Below, one piece after another: positions 1 through 7,265 of a DNA stretch of 15,440 nt. The notes beneath the pieces are model-generated. The model was not told the origin of the DNA, did no database searches, and was given only the letters and a program-made list of their open reading frames with translations. The position numbers and the translations under genes were made by a program. How positions within the stretch are numbered: position 1 is the stretch's first letter; each line of letters starts with the position of its first letter. The DNA lies in contig DBLC01000046.1 in the NCBI GenBank assembly GCA_002297935.1, positions 19,778 through 35,217 of the forward strand, given 5' to 3'. The stretch comes from Dialister sp. UBA734. Its GTDB lineage: Bacteria; Bacillota; Negativicutes; Veillonellales; Dialisteraceae.

Positions 1-22
1 GCACTTCGCATTACGCATTTTA
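1..22. repeat. GCGTAAT-type heptad repeat (partial, window edge)
   Basis: The window opens with heptads GCACTTC GCATTAC GCATTTT, the same words found at 1633-1662, in opposite orientation at 1425-1457, and at 12943-12976. It is cut by the window edge and lies just upstream of the ribosome site of the M50 gene. Confidence 0.6.
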
Positions 23-38
23 TTATAAGGAGTTAGAT

Positions 39-668
39 ATGTTCGATTTTTTGGATCTCGGCACCATCATGTACCGTGTGCCGGCGCTTTTGATTGCTCT
101 TTCTATGCACGAATACGCCCATGCGGCGGTGTCCGATGCATTGGGGGACCCTACGCCTGCCAGGGAGGGACGGCTTACTATCAATCCTATGGCTCATTTG
201 GATATGGTGGGAACCCTGCTTTTGGTGATTTGCGGATTTGGCTGGGCGAAACCGGTCATGATTGATCCTCGATATTATAGAAATTACAAAAGTGCTGTGC
301 TGAAAGTGTCCTTTGCGGGACCGGGGATGAACCTATTTCTTTGTTTCTTATCCCTTCTTTTGATGGCCGTGTTGGGCCGCGTGGGGATGCTGGGGCAAGG
401 CGGGTACTTGCTGCTGCAGTGGATTATGATGTACAATGTGTGGTTCGCGTTCTTCAATCTCATTCCGGTGCCACCACTGGACGGTTCGAAAATCGTCAGC
501 ATGTTTCTTCCCGGCGAACTGTCCTGGAAATTTGAAAACTTCAATGCTCGCTACGGCTTTATCATCCTAATGCTGATCGTCTTCAGCGGCCTGGTGAATC
601 GCATCATCAATCCGTTGTCGCAGGGATTCATCTCGCTGTGCTATATGCTGATTCACCTGATTTTTTAG
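39..668 (+). CDS. M50 (site-2 type) zinc metalloprotease, YwhC-like small form
   Basis: A 209-residue polytopic membrane protein of the small site-2 protease branch, expected to cut substrates within or near the membrane; its substrate cannot be told from sequence. The zinc motif HEYAH (residues 24-28) lies at the end of the first membrane segment. The second family motif is NLIPVPPLDG (140-149), whose Asp148 should be the third zinc ligand. FAGPGMN (92-98) and hydrophobic stretches near 53-67, 97-117, 125-145 and 172-190 fit the family fold. There is no PDZ domain, and the length is normal for this short branch. The start is set by AAGGAG at 27-32, 6 nt before ATG. The next gene lies beyond a hairpin repeat, so it is probably a separate unit. 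Family assignment is secure; biological role is not. Confidence 0.9.
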   Translation: MFDFLDLGTIMYRVPALLIALSMHEYAHAAVSDALGDPTPAREGRLTINPMAHLDMVGTLLLVICGFGWAKPVMIDPRYYRNYKSAVLKVSFAGPGMNLFLCFLSLLLMAVLGRVGMLGQGGYLLLQWIMMYNVWFAFFNLIPVPPLDGSKIVSMFLPGELSWKFENFNARYGFIILMLIVFSGLVNRIINPLSQGFISLCYMLIHLIF

Positions 669-734
669 GTGACTGGTGACTAGTGACTAGTAGGAATCCC
701 AGTCACCAGTCACTAGTCTACGAGTCACCTTTTT
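668..734. repeat. GTGACTR heptad palindrome, possible terminator
   Basis: Starting at the stop codon of the M50 gene, the left arm has repeated GTGACTG/GTGACTA heptads (669-690). After a loop of about 10 nt the right arm has complementary AGTCACC/AGTCACT units (701-729), followed by TTTTTCT. It is an imperfect long hairpin with a T-tract, so it could end transcription of the M50 gene. The same sequence family recurs at 2815-2841, 10044-10111, 12288-12459, 12732-12762 and 13121-13305. Confidence 0.65.
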
Positions 735-781
735 CTATTTCTTTTAGCATGTTATTGACTGATTAAAATTGGGGCATATAT

Positions 782-1423
782 ATGAGTATCACCTGGATGA
801 TTTATGAAATACTGGGGACGGTGGCGTTTGCTTTTTCCGGCGCCGTGGTGGGGCTTTCGCGGCGGATGGATATTTTTGGTATCACCGTACTGGCCGTCAT
901 GACCGGTGTAGGCGGTGGGATGGTGCGAGATGTGCTGTGCGGTATCACGCCACCTATGGCTCTCCAAAGTCCCAGCGGCCTGTTGGTTTCCATCGGAACT
1001 GCCTTATTGATCAGCGCATTGTATCCCTTCTGGCGGGTGACGAAATCGAGCCGGCGATTTATTGTGTTCATGTACAATATTTCCGATACGGTCGGTTTGG
1101 CCTCCTTCACCGTGACCGGTGCCTTGACGGCATTCTACAAATTCCCTGATTCGTACCACTACCTGCTGCCCACCATGCTGGGCCTCATCACCGCCGTCGG
1201 CGGTGGTATGCTGCGAGACATGATGGCACGGCGAATGCCGGTGGTGCTTTACATGGATGTATACGCCGTTGCCTCCGTAGCAGGCGGATTGGCTCTTTGT
1301 TTCTTGAGAAATACCATGCCCCTCTCCTACGCCTCCTGGGCCGCTTTCGGTATTGTAGTACTTCTTCGCTTCTGCGCTATCCATTTTGGATGGCAGTTGT
1401 ATCATCCCCATCGAAAACGGTAA
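782..1423 (+). CDS. TRIC/UPF0126 family membrane protein (YicG/YadS-like)
   Basis: A 213-residue inner-membrane protein with two tandem copies of the UPF0126 (prokaryotic TRIC) domain, roughly residues 5-80 and 92-175. Each copy has the family glycine motif, GGGMVRD at 44-50 and GGGMLRD at 140-146, and seven membrane helices are expected. Prokaryotic TRIC proteins form trimeric cation channels; some relatives have been linked to glycine or other amino-acid movement, so the substrate here is uncertain. The ribosome site is weak (GGGG at 771-774, 7 nt before ATG); no better start is visible because homology begins within the first ten residues. The gene converges on the M20 peptidase gene, with a symmetric hairpin between them. 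Confidence 0.85.
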   Translation: MSITWMIYEILGTVAFAFSGAVVGLSRRMDIFGITVLAVMTGVGGGMVRDVLCGITPPMALQSPSGLLVSIGTALLISALYPFWRVTKSSRRFIVFMYNISDTVGLASFTVTGALTAFYKFPDSYHYLLPTMLGLITAVGGGMLRDMMARRMPVVLYMDVYAVASVAGGLALCFLRNTMPLSYASWAAFGIVVLLRFCAIHFGWQLYHPHRKR

Positions 1424-1424
1424 T

Positions 1425-1508
1425 GAATGCGTAATGCGTAGTGCGTAGTGCGTAATGATGGAAGGGGCGCACAATTCAAGAAGCGCCCCAATACCCCTTT
1501 TTATAATT
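1425..1508 (+). repeat. Heptad + GGGGCGC hairpin module, copy E1 (probable terminator)
   Basis: Heptads of the type GCGTAAT/GCGTAGT (1427-1457) are followed by the linker GATGGAAGG and the hairpin GGGGCGC (1464-1470) / GCGCCCC (1483-1489), then AATACCCCTTTTTATA. Copies lie at 7142-7226 (same strand) and 12893-12976 (opposite strand). The GC stem and T-tract after the TRIC gene stop codon fit a rho-independent terminator. AAGGGG before the stem could alternatively pair with CCCCTT after it. Confidence 0.7.
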
Positions 1509-1521
1509 GAAATAACACCAT

Positions 1522-1573
1522 AAAAACGGTAGAGATATGTTTTTCTTGAAACATATCTCTACCGTTTTTCTAT
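1522..1573. terminator. Bidirectional hairpin terminator between convergent genes
   Basis: A perfect 21-bp inverted repeat (1522-1542 with 1549-1569) around a 6-nt loop. The stem carries A5 at its left end and T5 at its right end, so each strand gets a U-tract. It sits between the forward TRIC gene and the reverse M20 peptidase gene. Confidence 0.85.
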
Positions 1574-1632
1574 TTTGCCATATTTACTATTTTTCTGCGG
1601 CGCTTTATAAATTTTATGCGCCGCCACCACCA

Positions 1633-1662
1633 TTACGCACTACGCACTTCGCATTACGCATT
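1633..1662 (-). repeat. GCGTAAT heptad repeat overlapping the peptidase stop codon
   Basis: CCATTAC GCACTAC GCACTTC GCATTAC GCATTTTTT read on the plus strand is the reverse complement of the heptads at 1427-1457, so the convergent junction is bracketed by inverted copies. The stop codon of the M20 peptidase gene and its last two codons lie within this repeat. Confidence 0.75.
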
Positions 1663-2784
1663 TTTTGCAGCGTATGCTTTTCGCACGATCTCTACCGCTT
1701 GCTCCGCACATTTCACCAAATCATCAATGACCTGGTATTCCGCGTTGGTGTGGCATTTGAAGTTGCCGGTGCCAATGCCTACGGCGGCGATGCCGTGTTC
1801 GTTGAAGTGGTTGGCGTCCATGCCGCCACCGCCTTGTTTGAAGAACGGGGTCAGGCCAATGGCTTCGGCGGCTTCTTTGGCTAACAGGCAGGGACGGGCG
1901 GTTTCTTCCAGGCAAAAGGCGTGATACAAAGTGTGCAGGTTGACTTCGATGGGGGTGTTGTATTTCTTAGAAATCAAATCCGCTGCCTTCTGGATGTCTT
2001 CGGAAATGGTAGCATATTCCTTCGCATCTCGGCTGCGTTGTTCTCCTGTGATGGTGACCTTGTCGCATACCACATTGGTGGCACTGCCGGCTTCGATGAT
2101 GGAGAAGTTGGCCGTGGACAATGGGGAGAGACGGCCATCGGGGAGATGCATGATCAGATCCGCTGCCACTTTGAGGGCGTTCAATCCTTTTTCCGGTTCA
2201 TTGCCTGCATGGGCAGTGATGCCGTGAACGGTTAAGGTGACGCGGCCTTTGCTGGGCGCCGCCAGAACGATGGTGCCCGCTTTACCTGATGCATCGTATA
2301 CAAAGCAGCTCTTGGATTGGAACTGGGAGAAATCATACTGCGCAGAACCTTCTACGCCGGTTTCTTCGCAAATGGAAAAAGCCACTTCGATGGGACCATG
2401 GGGAATTTGCTGTTCCTTTACTTCCCGGAGCATAGCCAAGATGGCAGATATGCCGCCGATGTCATCGCCAGCCAAGATGGACGTGCCATCGGAGGTGATG
2501 ATGCCGTCCTCTTCTTTCACGATGGGCTGGATATGACCATGATTTCCGACCCGGTCCATATGGGCAGAGAAAAGCACCGCTTCTTTGGACGGGTCACCTG
2601 GCAGCACCGCATACACATTGCCGGTGTTACCACCCAGCACCTGTCCGGCTGTATCTTCTGTGACGGTGAGGCCCAAGTCTTCCAATTTCTTCTTCAATAC
2701 ATCCGCAATGGCCCGTTCCTGACGGGAATGGACTTCGATAGAAACTAATTCTTTAAATTCATTGATGAGGTGTTCTTTATTCAT
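1654..2784 (-). CDS. M20 family metallopeptidase, peptidase T-like
   Basis: A cytoplasmic di-zinc peptidase of the M20 family that resembles the 'peptidase T-like' group and probably trims small peptides. Numbering from the longest frame (383 aa from 2805), the metal and catalytic motifs are HMD (82-84), DGTSILAGDDIGG with bridging Asp114, CEETGVEG with the Glu147/148 pair, YDASG (170-174), and CHTNAEY near 351-357 with the last His ligand. The dimerisation/lid domain spans about 187-285. I prefer the start at 2784 (376 aa): it has AAAGGA about 12 nt upstream and the protein then begins MNKEHLINEF like its relatives, whereas the ATG at 2805 has no ribosome site. It lies directly downstream of dcuC on the same strand and is probably co-transcribed. 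Substrate is not predictable; the family call is firm. Confidence 0.9.
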   Translation of the reverse strand: MNKEHLINEFKELVSIEVHSRQERAIADVLKKKLEDLGLTVTEDTAGQVLGGNTGNVYAVLPGDPSKEAVLFSAHMDRVGNHGHIQPIVKEEDGIITSDGTSILAGDDIGGISAILAMLREVKEQQIPHGPIEVAFSICEETGVEGSAQYDFSQFQSKSCFVYDASGKAGTIVLAAPSKGRVTLTVHGITAHAGNEPEKGLNALKVAADLIMHLPDGRLSPLSTANFSIIEAGSATNVVCDKVTITGEQRSRDAKEYATISEDIQKAADLISKKYNTPIEVNLHTLYHAFCLEETARPCLLAKEAAEAIGLTPFFKQGGGGMDANHFNEHGIAAVGIGTGNFKCHTNAEYQVIDDLVKCAEQAVEIVRKAYAAKNA

Positions 2785-2814
2785 AGATGTTGTCAATCCT
2801 TTCATTATGATGAT

Positions 2815-2841
2815 GGGTGACTAGTGACTAGCTACTAGCTA
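2815..2841. repeat. Short GTGACTA/GCTACTA heptad repeat
   Basis: GTGACTA GTGACTA GCTACTA GCTAC lies between dcuC and the peptidase gene and supplies the dcuC stop codon (TAG on the minus strand at 2839-2841). It is a single-armed relative of the longer GTGACTR palindromes and joins two heptad words, GTGACTA and GCTACTA, in one run. Confidence 0.7.
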
Positions 2842-4230
2842 CCCGAATATTACAAAATCCCCAATAACGATGAGGAGGCAGGATACGATCATAGGAATGG
2901 CGGTCCGTTTCACCAGGTCGAAGGGGCTGATGCCGGCCATGCCGCTGGCTACGATGATGACGCCGGTGATTGGAGAGATGGCTCTGGCGGAGCTGGCGAT
3001 GAGGTGCATCGGCAGAATCATGAAAGAAGCCGCAATGCCTGTTTTCGCAGCAATTTCCGGAACCAGGTTGGCAAAAGCAAAGAACGGCGCGTTGCCGCTG
3101 CCCATGATGACAGCGCATACGGCGATGATACCAATCATGACCAAAGTGAGTCCGTTGCCGCCGAAGCCGGTGGTCTGGGCCCCTTGAATCATGGCATCGA
3201 TAGAACCGGTAGAGGTTAAGCCTTTGGCGAAAAATTCACCGGCGATGATGATGGTAATAACGTTGGACAGCTGACGGCCCATGCCATCGAAGAAAATCTG
3301 CAATTCTGCAAAGGTTTCTTTGATATTTCTAGTACGGATTGCCTGGGCAATCATGCCGATGGTGGTACCGATGAACATCGCCATGACGATATTTACTTTG
3401 GCGGTGGTGATGCATAATGGGGAGAAAATCAAAATCAGAGCCAGTGGAATCACCGGCAGAATAGCGTAGATTTTTGGCGGATGATTTTCCAGTGCTTTCT
3501 TTTCATCTTCTGTGTCCGCATTGATGTGCACATCATCGGGGTTCAGAGCCTGCACCACGTGACCGTCCCGTTTATCCATGATTTTCTGGGTGAAATAATG
3601 GGCAATGGCTACGCAAGGGATGACCAGGCAAGCGATTGGAATCTGAAAGGTGTGCCAGTAGACCACGGGGTCAAAGCCAGCAATTTCAGCGGCAAAGATG
3701 GTGCCCGTATCGGCAGGGCTCCAGTCCAGGCAGAGCGTGGTGGCAATGGCAGCGGTAGCAGAAATACGAGATACACCAAGTGCTACCAAAATGGGGAACA
3801 TGGTCACCATAAGCAGCATAGCCAAGCCGGAGGCACTATTGATGGCCAGTCCCAGGAACATGCCCAGAACCCAGCAGGCGCTCATGACGATGTAAGGCGA
3901 CTTGAGCAGCATCAAAGGACGGATGGTGAGACTCACCAGAGCATTGCTGGCACCGATTTTATCCATGTAGCGCGCAAAGCCGCCGACAGCCATGATGTTC
4001 ATGCCCAGGCCAGCTACGCGGTTGGAAAACAGATTTCTAATGAGTTCGAAAATATCGAAACTCCACATGCCCGTACTTTTTCCGGCGGGGAGAATGGTGC
4101 CCCAGTTCATGATCATCGAACCGGCCAGTAAAATGGCACCAGCCAGGAAAAGAACCGTCTGGGCTTTGTATTTCTTCAAAATCAGCCAGGCCGCCCACAC
4201 GACAACCAGGGTGGTAAATAATAAATTCAT
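2839..4230 (-). CDS. dcuC: DcuC-type anaerobic C4-dicarboxylate carrier
   Basis: A 463-residue polytopic membrane protein that matches E. coli DcuC end to end from memory, with about 12 hydrophobic segments. Diagnostic stretches are the glycine-rich LGMNIMAVGGFARYM near 75-89, SSxxGL-like INSASGLAMLLM near 130, the SGNAPFFAF motif near residue 373, and the C-terminal ISPITGVIIVASGMAGISPFDLVKR block. DcuC-family carriers move succinate, fumarate or malate across the membrane in anaerobes, by succinate export or exchange. The start is clear: GGGAGG about 7 nt before ATG on the minus strand. The peptidase-T-like gene follows within about 55 nt, suggesting a two-gene unit. Related DcuC-like proteins annotated as Na+/H+ or amino-acid carriers exist, so the substrate is an inference. 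Confidence 0.85.
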   Translation of the reverse strand: MNLLFTTLVVVWAAWLILKKYKAQTVLFLAGAILLAGSMIMNWGTILPAGKSTGMWSFDIFELIRNLFSNRVAGLGMNIMAVGGFARYMDKIGASNALVSLTIRPLMLLKSPYIVMSACWVLGMFLGLAINSASGLAMLLMVTMFPILVALGVSRISATAAIATTLCLDWSPADTGTIFAAEIAGFDPVVYWHTFQIPIACLVIPCVAIAHYFTQKIMDKRDGHVVQALNPDDVHINADTEDEKKALENHPPKIYAILPVIPLALILIFSPLCITTAKVNIVMAMFIGTTIGMIAQAIRTRNIKETFAELQIFFDGMGRQLSNVITIIIAGEFFAKGLTSTGSIDAMIQGAQTTGFGGNGLTLVMIGIIAVCAVIMGSGNAPFFAFANLVPEIAAKTGIAASFMILPMHLIASSARAISPITGVIIVASGMAGISPFDLVKRTAIPMIVSCLLIVIGDFVIFG

Positions 4231-4357
4231 AGTACGCCTCCCATAGTGAATTAAAATAAAATAGAATCAGTTCTCACCTATTACTTTACTATATTTCGCT
4301 TAAAAAGGAAATATATAAATGTGTAAATATATAATAGAGAGGAATGGATGGGTGTCA

Positions 4358-4373
4358 TGTTTCACGTGAAACT
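4358..4373. promoter_or_regulatory. parS-like ParB-binding palindrome 1
   Basis: TGTTTCACGTGAAACT contains the perfect 14-bp palindrome GTTTCACGTGAAAC and matches the known B. subtilis-type parS consensus TGTTTCACGTGAAACA at 15 of 16 positions. It lies 8 bp outside the left end of repeat element A. Confidence 0.7.
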
Positions 4374-4380
4374 TCATATT

Positions 4381-4565
4381 AAAGGTTATTATTCTGCTGA
4401 TTTCTTTTGCGAAACATTTCCTGCTATCGCAAGTGATAAGGTTATAAGGGTTATAAAAGGTTATGGGAATCCCGTTCTCGCATAACCTTTTATAACCTTT
4501 TTAACCCTGTCACTCACGTTTATTATTCTATGTTAGAAATCGTATGCAGCAGAATAATAACCTTT
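4381..4565 (-). repeat. Repeat element A (AAAGGTTATTATTCTGCTG ends)
   Basis: A 185-bp element with perfect 19-bp terminal inverted repeats (4381-4399 and 4547-4565). The centre is a second palindrome made of GGTTATAA-like units (AAGGTTATAAGGGTTATAAAAGG near 4438-4463, and complementary ATAACCTTTTATAACC near 4482-4503). The reverse complement of A aligns along most of its length with elements B and C, including the internal GTGACAGGG, GCGAGAACGG and CTTGCGATAGCAG stretches. No protein is encoded. parS-like palindromes sit 8 bp outside both ends. It fits a MITE-like or structured repeat; no source transposase is visible. Confidence 0.8.
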
Positions 4566-4572
4566 GTTATGA

Positions 4573-4588
4573 TGTTTCTCGTGAAACG
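4573..4588. promoter_or_regulatory. parS-like palindrome 2, one base off the core
   Basis: TGTTTCTCGTGAAACG differs from the palindrome core at one base (CTCGTG for CACGTG). It lies 8 bp from the end of element A and 9 bp from the start of element B, so the inverted pair shares it. ParB binding may be weakened. Confidence 0.55.
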
Positions 4589-4596
4589 AAGATTAT

Positions 4597-4781
4597 AAAG
4601 GTTAATATTTTGCTGGCTGCTATTTCTAACATAGAACAATATCCGGGAGTGACAGGGGTAAAAAAGGTTATAAAAGGGTTATGCGAGAACGGTATTCCCA
4701 TAACCTTTTATAACCCGTATAACCTTGCCTCTTGCGATAGCAGAAATTGTTTTACAGAAGTAATCAGCAGAACAATAACCT
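4597..4781 (+). repeat. Repeat element B, inverted relative to A
   Basis: About 185 bp, starting AAAGGTTAATATTTTGCTG and ending CAGCAGAACAATAACCT. It aligns with the reverse complement of A with scattered differences; shared blocks include TTTCTAACATAGAA, GAGTGACAGGG, GGTTATGCGAGAACGG and CTTGCGATAGCAG. A and B form a head-to-head inverted pair around the parS-like site at 4573. Its right end abuts the probable recQ promoter. Confidence 0.78.
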
Positions 4782-4790
4782 ATAGTGTTA

Positions 4791-4799
4791 TGTTATAAT
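4791..4799 (+). promoter_or_regulatory. Extended -10 promoter for recQ
   Basis: TGTTATAAT is an extended -10 element (TGn followed by TATAAT), 25 nt before the recQ ribosome site. No good -35 hexamer is seen at 17-18 bp. It lies just outside the end of repeat B, where another parS-like palindrome would be expected; GTTATAATATGAAAC at 4792-4806 could be an eroded copy of that site. Confidence 0.5.
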
Positions 4800-4838
4800 A
4801 TGAAACGATATGATTCGATAAAAGAGAGGAGATGCATC

Positions 4839-7139
4839 ATGGGGCCACGGGAAGTGCTGAAGAAATATTTTGGCTATGAATCGTTCCGGCCGGTACAGGA
4901 AAGTGTGATTTCAGCCATCGTATCGGGGAAAGATGTGTTGGCCATCATGCCTACGGGGGCGGGGAAATCGATTTGTTTTCAAATTCCTGCGTTACTGTTT
5001 CCTCATGGCACGGTGATTATTTCTCCTTTGATTTCTTTGATGAAAGACCAGGTGGAAGCCCTGAATGAGCAGGGCATTCCAGCGTCCTATGTGAATAGCA
5101 CGGTGCCTTATGGGGAATCCATCGAACGGCTTCGTAATTTATATCGCGGGCGGATTAAATTGCTGTACATGGCACCGGAAAAACTAGAACCGTCCTATTT
5201 TACCCAGTGCTTATCCAAAGTGCCGCTGTCCATGCTGGTGGTGGATGAAGCCCACTGCGTGTCCCAATGGGGCCATGATTTCCGTCCTTCATACCGCAAA
5301 ATCAAAAATTTCGTCGATTCGCTTCCAGTGAAGCCTTTGGTGACCGCTTTCACGGCCACTGCCACGCCTCTGGTGGAGCAGGACATGAAAGAAAGTCTGG
5401 GACTGACCCATGCACAGGTGTTCCGGACTGGCTTGGATCGGCCAAATTTATCGTTCCGGGTGATTCAAGGAGCCAATCGAGAAGATTTCATTCTTCGGTA
5501 TGTGAAATCCCATCGGAAAGAAAGCGGCATCATTTATTGTGCCACTCGCAAGGCTGTCGATGAAGTGTGGGACATGCTCTGCCGGGCCGGGGTGAAAGCG
5601 GGCCGGTATCATGCGGGCATGGAAGATTGGCAGCGAAGAGAAGCCCAGGAAGAATTTTCCTTCGACCGCACGCCGGTTATGGTGGCTACCAATGCATTTG
5701 GCATGGGCATTGATAAGAGCAATGTCCGCTATGTCATTCATTACCAGATGCCGAAATGTCTGGAGTCTTACTACCAGGAAGCGGGCCGTGCCGGTCGTGA
5801 TGGGGCCAAGGCGGAATGTATTCTCCTGTACAGCGGGCAGGATGCAGGGATTCAGCGGTATTTGATCGAACAGGGCAACCAGTCAGATGAGCAGCGCATG
5901 ATGGATTATAATCGCCTCAACGGTATGGTGGATTATTGTCAGACCACGTCCTGTCTTCGGAACTATATATTGGCTTACTTCGGCGAAAAGGTGAAAGAAC
6001 CGTGCGGCCATTGCGGCAATTGTGAAAGCACCGCCGGCCGGGTGAAAGTGACTGACGTAGCCACGTTGATTTTCCGTACCGTGCAGACCTTACAGGAACG
6101 GTTTGGTGCGTCGGTCATTGCGGAAGTGCTGAAAGGCAGCCATTCCAAAATGGTGGTGGCTAGAAATCTTACTACCGCCCCTACATATGGAAAATTGTCC
6201 TTTGAAAAACTGCAGCACATCAAAAGTGCCCTCAATAGCTATGTGGCCGATGGATATTTGATTCGCGAAGGGGCGCCCTATCCCATTTTGAAACTGACCG
6301 ATAAAGCCAGGGAAGTATTGGCCGGGAAACGGGAAGTCTATGGCCTCGCCTTTGGGGCCGAAGAAGTCATGGCCGATGCGGCTGTGGATCGCCATTTGGG
6401 CGGACCGGCCATCCGGACCACGTCTCTCTACGAACGGCTCAGGCAGCTGCGCAGTCAGATTGCCCAAGAAGAGCACGTGCCGCCGTTTGTTATTTTTTCC
6501 GACGCCACATTGGAAGATATGGCGTCCCAGCAGCCCCAGGATTTGGAAGCCATGGGGAAAGTGCATGGCATTGGGGCCTTCAAATTACAGAAATATGGTG
6601 CTCGCTTCCTGGCGATTTGCGTAGAGAAACAAGAGGCAGAACCGGAAGTTCAGGAAGAAAATCTGGATGAAAAAATGCTGGGGTGGCTGAAGCAATACCG
6701 AGATTACCTAGCTATTCGCCGCGGAGTGAAACGGAACCGGATTCTGACCGACGAACAGTTAGAAACCATGGTGCTCCGGCGGCCTAGAAATCGGACGGAA
6801 CTGATGCGCATCAAAGGCATTGGACCAAAGAAAGCCGATGACTTTGGCGAAGCCTTCCTGCAGGTGCTGCAAAAGGGCGAACAAGTCCTTCCCGCCCAGG
6901 CCAAAGAAATACCGAAACAACCGGCGGAGGAACCATTTGCCAAAGAACGATATATTTTCCTTGATCGGGTGAGAAATCGACTGGCTCGTCGGACCAATAC
7001 CACCGCAGATAATATATTGTCCGATGAAGCCTTGCAAACCTTATCTCAAGGAAGGGCAGAAGACATATCCCTGGCGCCGGAACTGTGGCGACCAGAATTT
7101 GCCAAAGCACTGAAAAACTTCCAGGAAATGAACAGATAA
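4839..7139 (+). CDS. recQ: ATP-dependent DNA helicase RecQ with three HRDC-like modules
   Basis: A 766-residue superfamily 2, 3'-to-5' DNA helicase acting in recombination and fork repair. Helicase motifs: Walker A TGAGKS (39-44), DEAH (136-139) followed by the RecQ aromatic-rich loop CVSQWGHDFRPSY, TATAT (172-176), and motif VI QEAGRAGRDG (313-322). The zinc site is formed by C372 with C389, C392 and C395. A winged-helix RQC region follows at about 405-500. The C-terminus then carries HRDC domains at about 527-597 and 609-680 and a third, more divergent one at about 700-766; E. coli RecQ has one. The start at 4839 is chosen for AGAGGAG at 4825-4831 and because helicase homology begins at once; an in-frame ATG at 4785 would read through the upstream repeat. 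The gene stands alone between parS-linked repeats. Confidence 0.95.
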   Translation: MGPREVLKKYFGYESFRPVQESVISAIVSGKDVLAIMPTGAGKSICFQIPALLFPHGTVIISPLISLMKDQVEALNEQGIPASYVNSTVPYGESIERLRNLYRGRIKLLYMAPEKLEPSYFTQCLSKVPLSMLVVDEAHCVSQWGHDFRPSYRKIKNFVDSLPVKPLVTAFTATATPLVEQDMKESLGLTHAQVFRTGLDRPNLSFRVIQGANREDFILRYVKSHRKESGIIYCATRKAVDEVWDMLCRAGVKAGRYHAGMEDWQRREAQEEFSFDRTPVMVATNAFGMGIDKSNVRYVIHYQMPKCLESYYQEAGRAGRDGAKAECILLYSGQDAGIQRYLIEQGNQSDEQRMMDYNRLNGMVDYCQTTSCLRNYILAYFGEKVKEPCGHCGNCESTAGRVKVTDVATLIFRTVQTLQERFGASVIAEVLKGSHSKMVVARNLTTAPTYGKLSFEKLQHIKSALNSYVADGYLIREGAPYPILKLTDKAREVLAGKREVYGLAFGAEEVMADAAVDRHLGGPAIRTTSLYERLRQLRSQIAQEEHVPPFVIFSDATLEDMASQQPQDLEAMGKVHGIGAFKLQKYGARFLAICVEKQEAEPEVQEENLDEKMLGWLKQYRDYLAIRRGVKRNRILTDEQLETMVLRRPRNRTELMRIKGIGPKKADDFGEAFLQVLQKGEQVLPAQAKEIPKQPAEEPFAKERYIFLDRVRNRLARRTNTTADNILSDEALQTLSQGRAEDISLAPELWRPEFAKALKNFQEMNR

Positions 7140-7141
7140 AT

Positions 7142-7226
7142 GCAGTGAGAAGTGAGGAGTGAGGAGTTAGAAGTGGTGGAAGGGGGCACACAATTCATAA
7201 AGTGCCCCCAATACCCCTTTTTATAA
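7142..7226 (+). repeat. Heptad + G-rich hairpin module, copy E2 (probable recQ terminator)
   Basis: Heptads GAGAAGT GAGGAGT GAGGAGT TAGAAGT (7147-7174) lead into the linker GGTGGAA and hairpin GGGGGCAC (7182-7189) / GTGCCCCC (7202-7209), then AATACCCCTTTTTATA. Relative to E1, a G-C pair in the stem has become A-T with both arms changed, so pairing is kept. The heptad word differs from that of E1 and E3, while linker, hairpin and tail are conserved. It probably terminates recQ. Confidence 0.75.
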
Positions 7227-7241
7227 GATGAGTTAGCCTCA

Positions 7242-7257
7242 TGTTTCACGTGAAACG
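7242..7257. promoter_or_regulatory. parS-like ParB-binding palindrome 3
   Basis: TGTTTCACGTGAAACG contains the perfect GTTTCACGTGAAAC palindrome, 15 of 16 positions to the parS consensus. It is 9 bp outside the left end of repeat C, the same geometry as at A and B. Confidence 0.7.
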
Positions 7258-7265
7258 GTGGATGA

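Noticed and set aside
1004..1474. 156-aa minus-strand frame over the TRIC gene
   Set aside because: Antisense shadow, starting inside the heptad repeat, without a ribosome site or domain.
4231..4357. A defined promoter for dcuC on the minus strand
   Set aside because: The region is AT-rich with several TATA-like stretches, but no -35/-10 pair with acceptable spacing stands out.
4544..4798. 84-aa open frame before recQ
   Set aside because: It runs through repeat element B and the flanking parS-like site, and has no ribosome site or family resemblance.
4785..4838. Upstream in-frame ATG extending RecQ by 18 residues
   Set aside because: It would overlap the promoter-like extended -10, has no ribosome site, and the ATG at 4839 has a strong one with helicase homology starting immediately.
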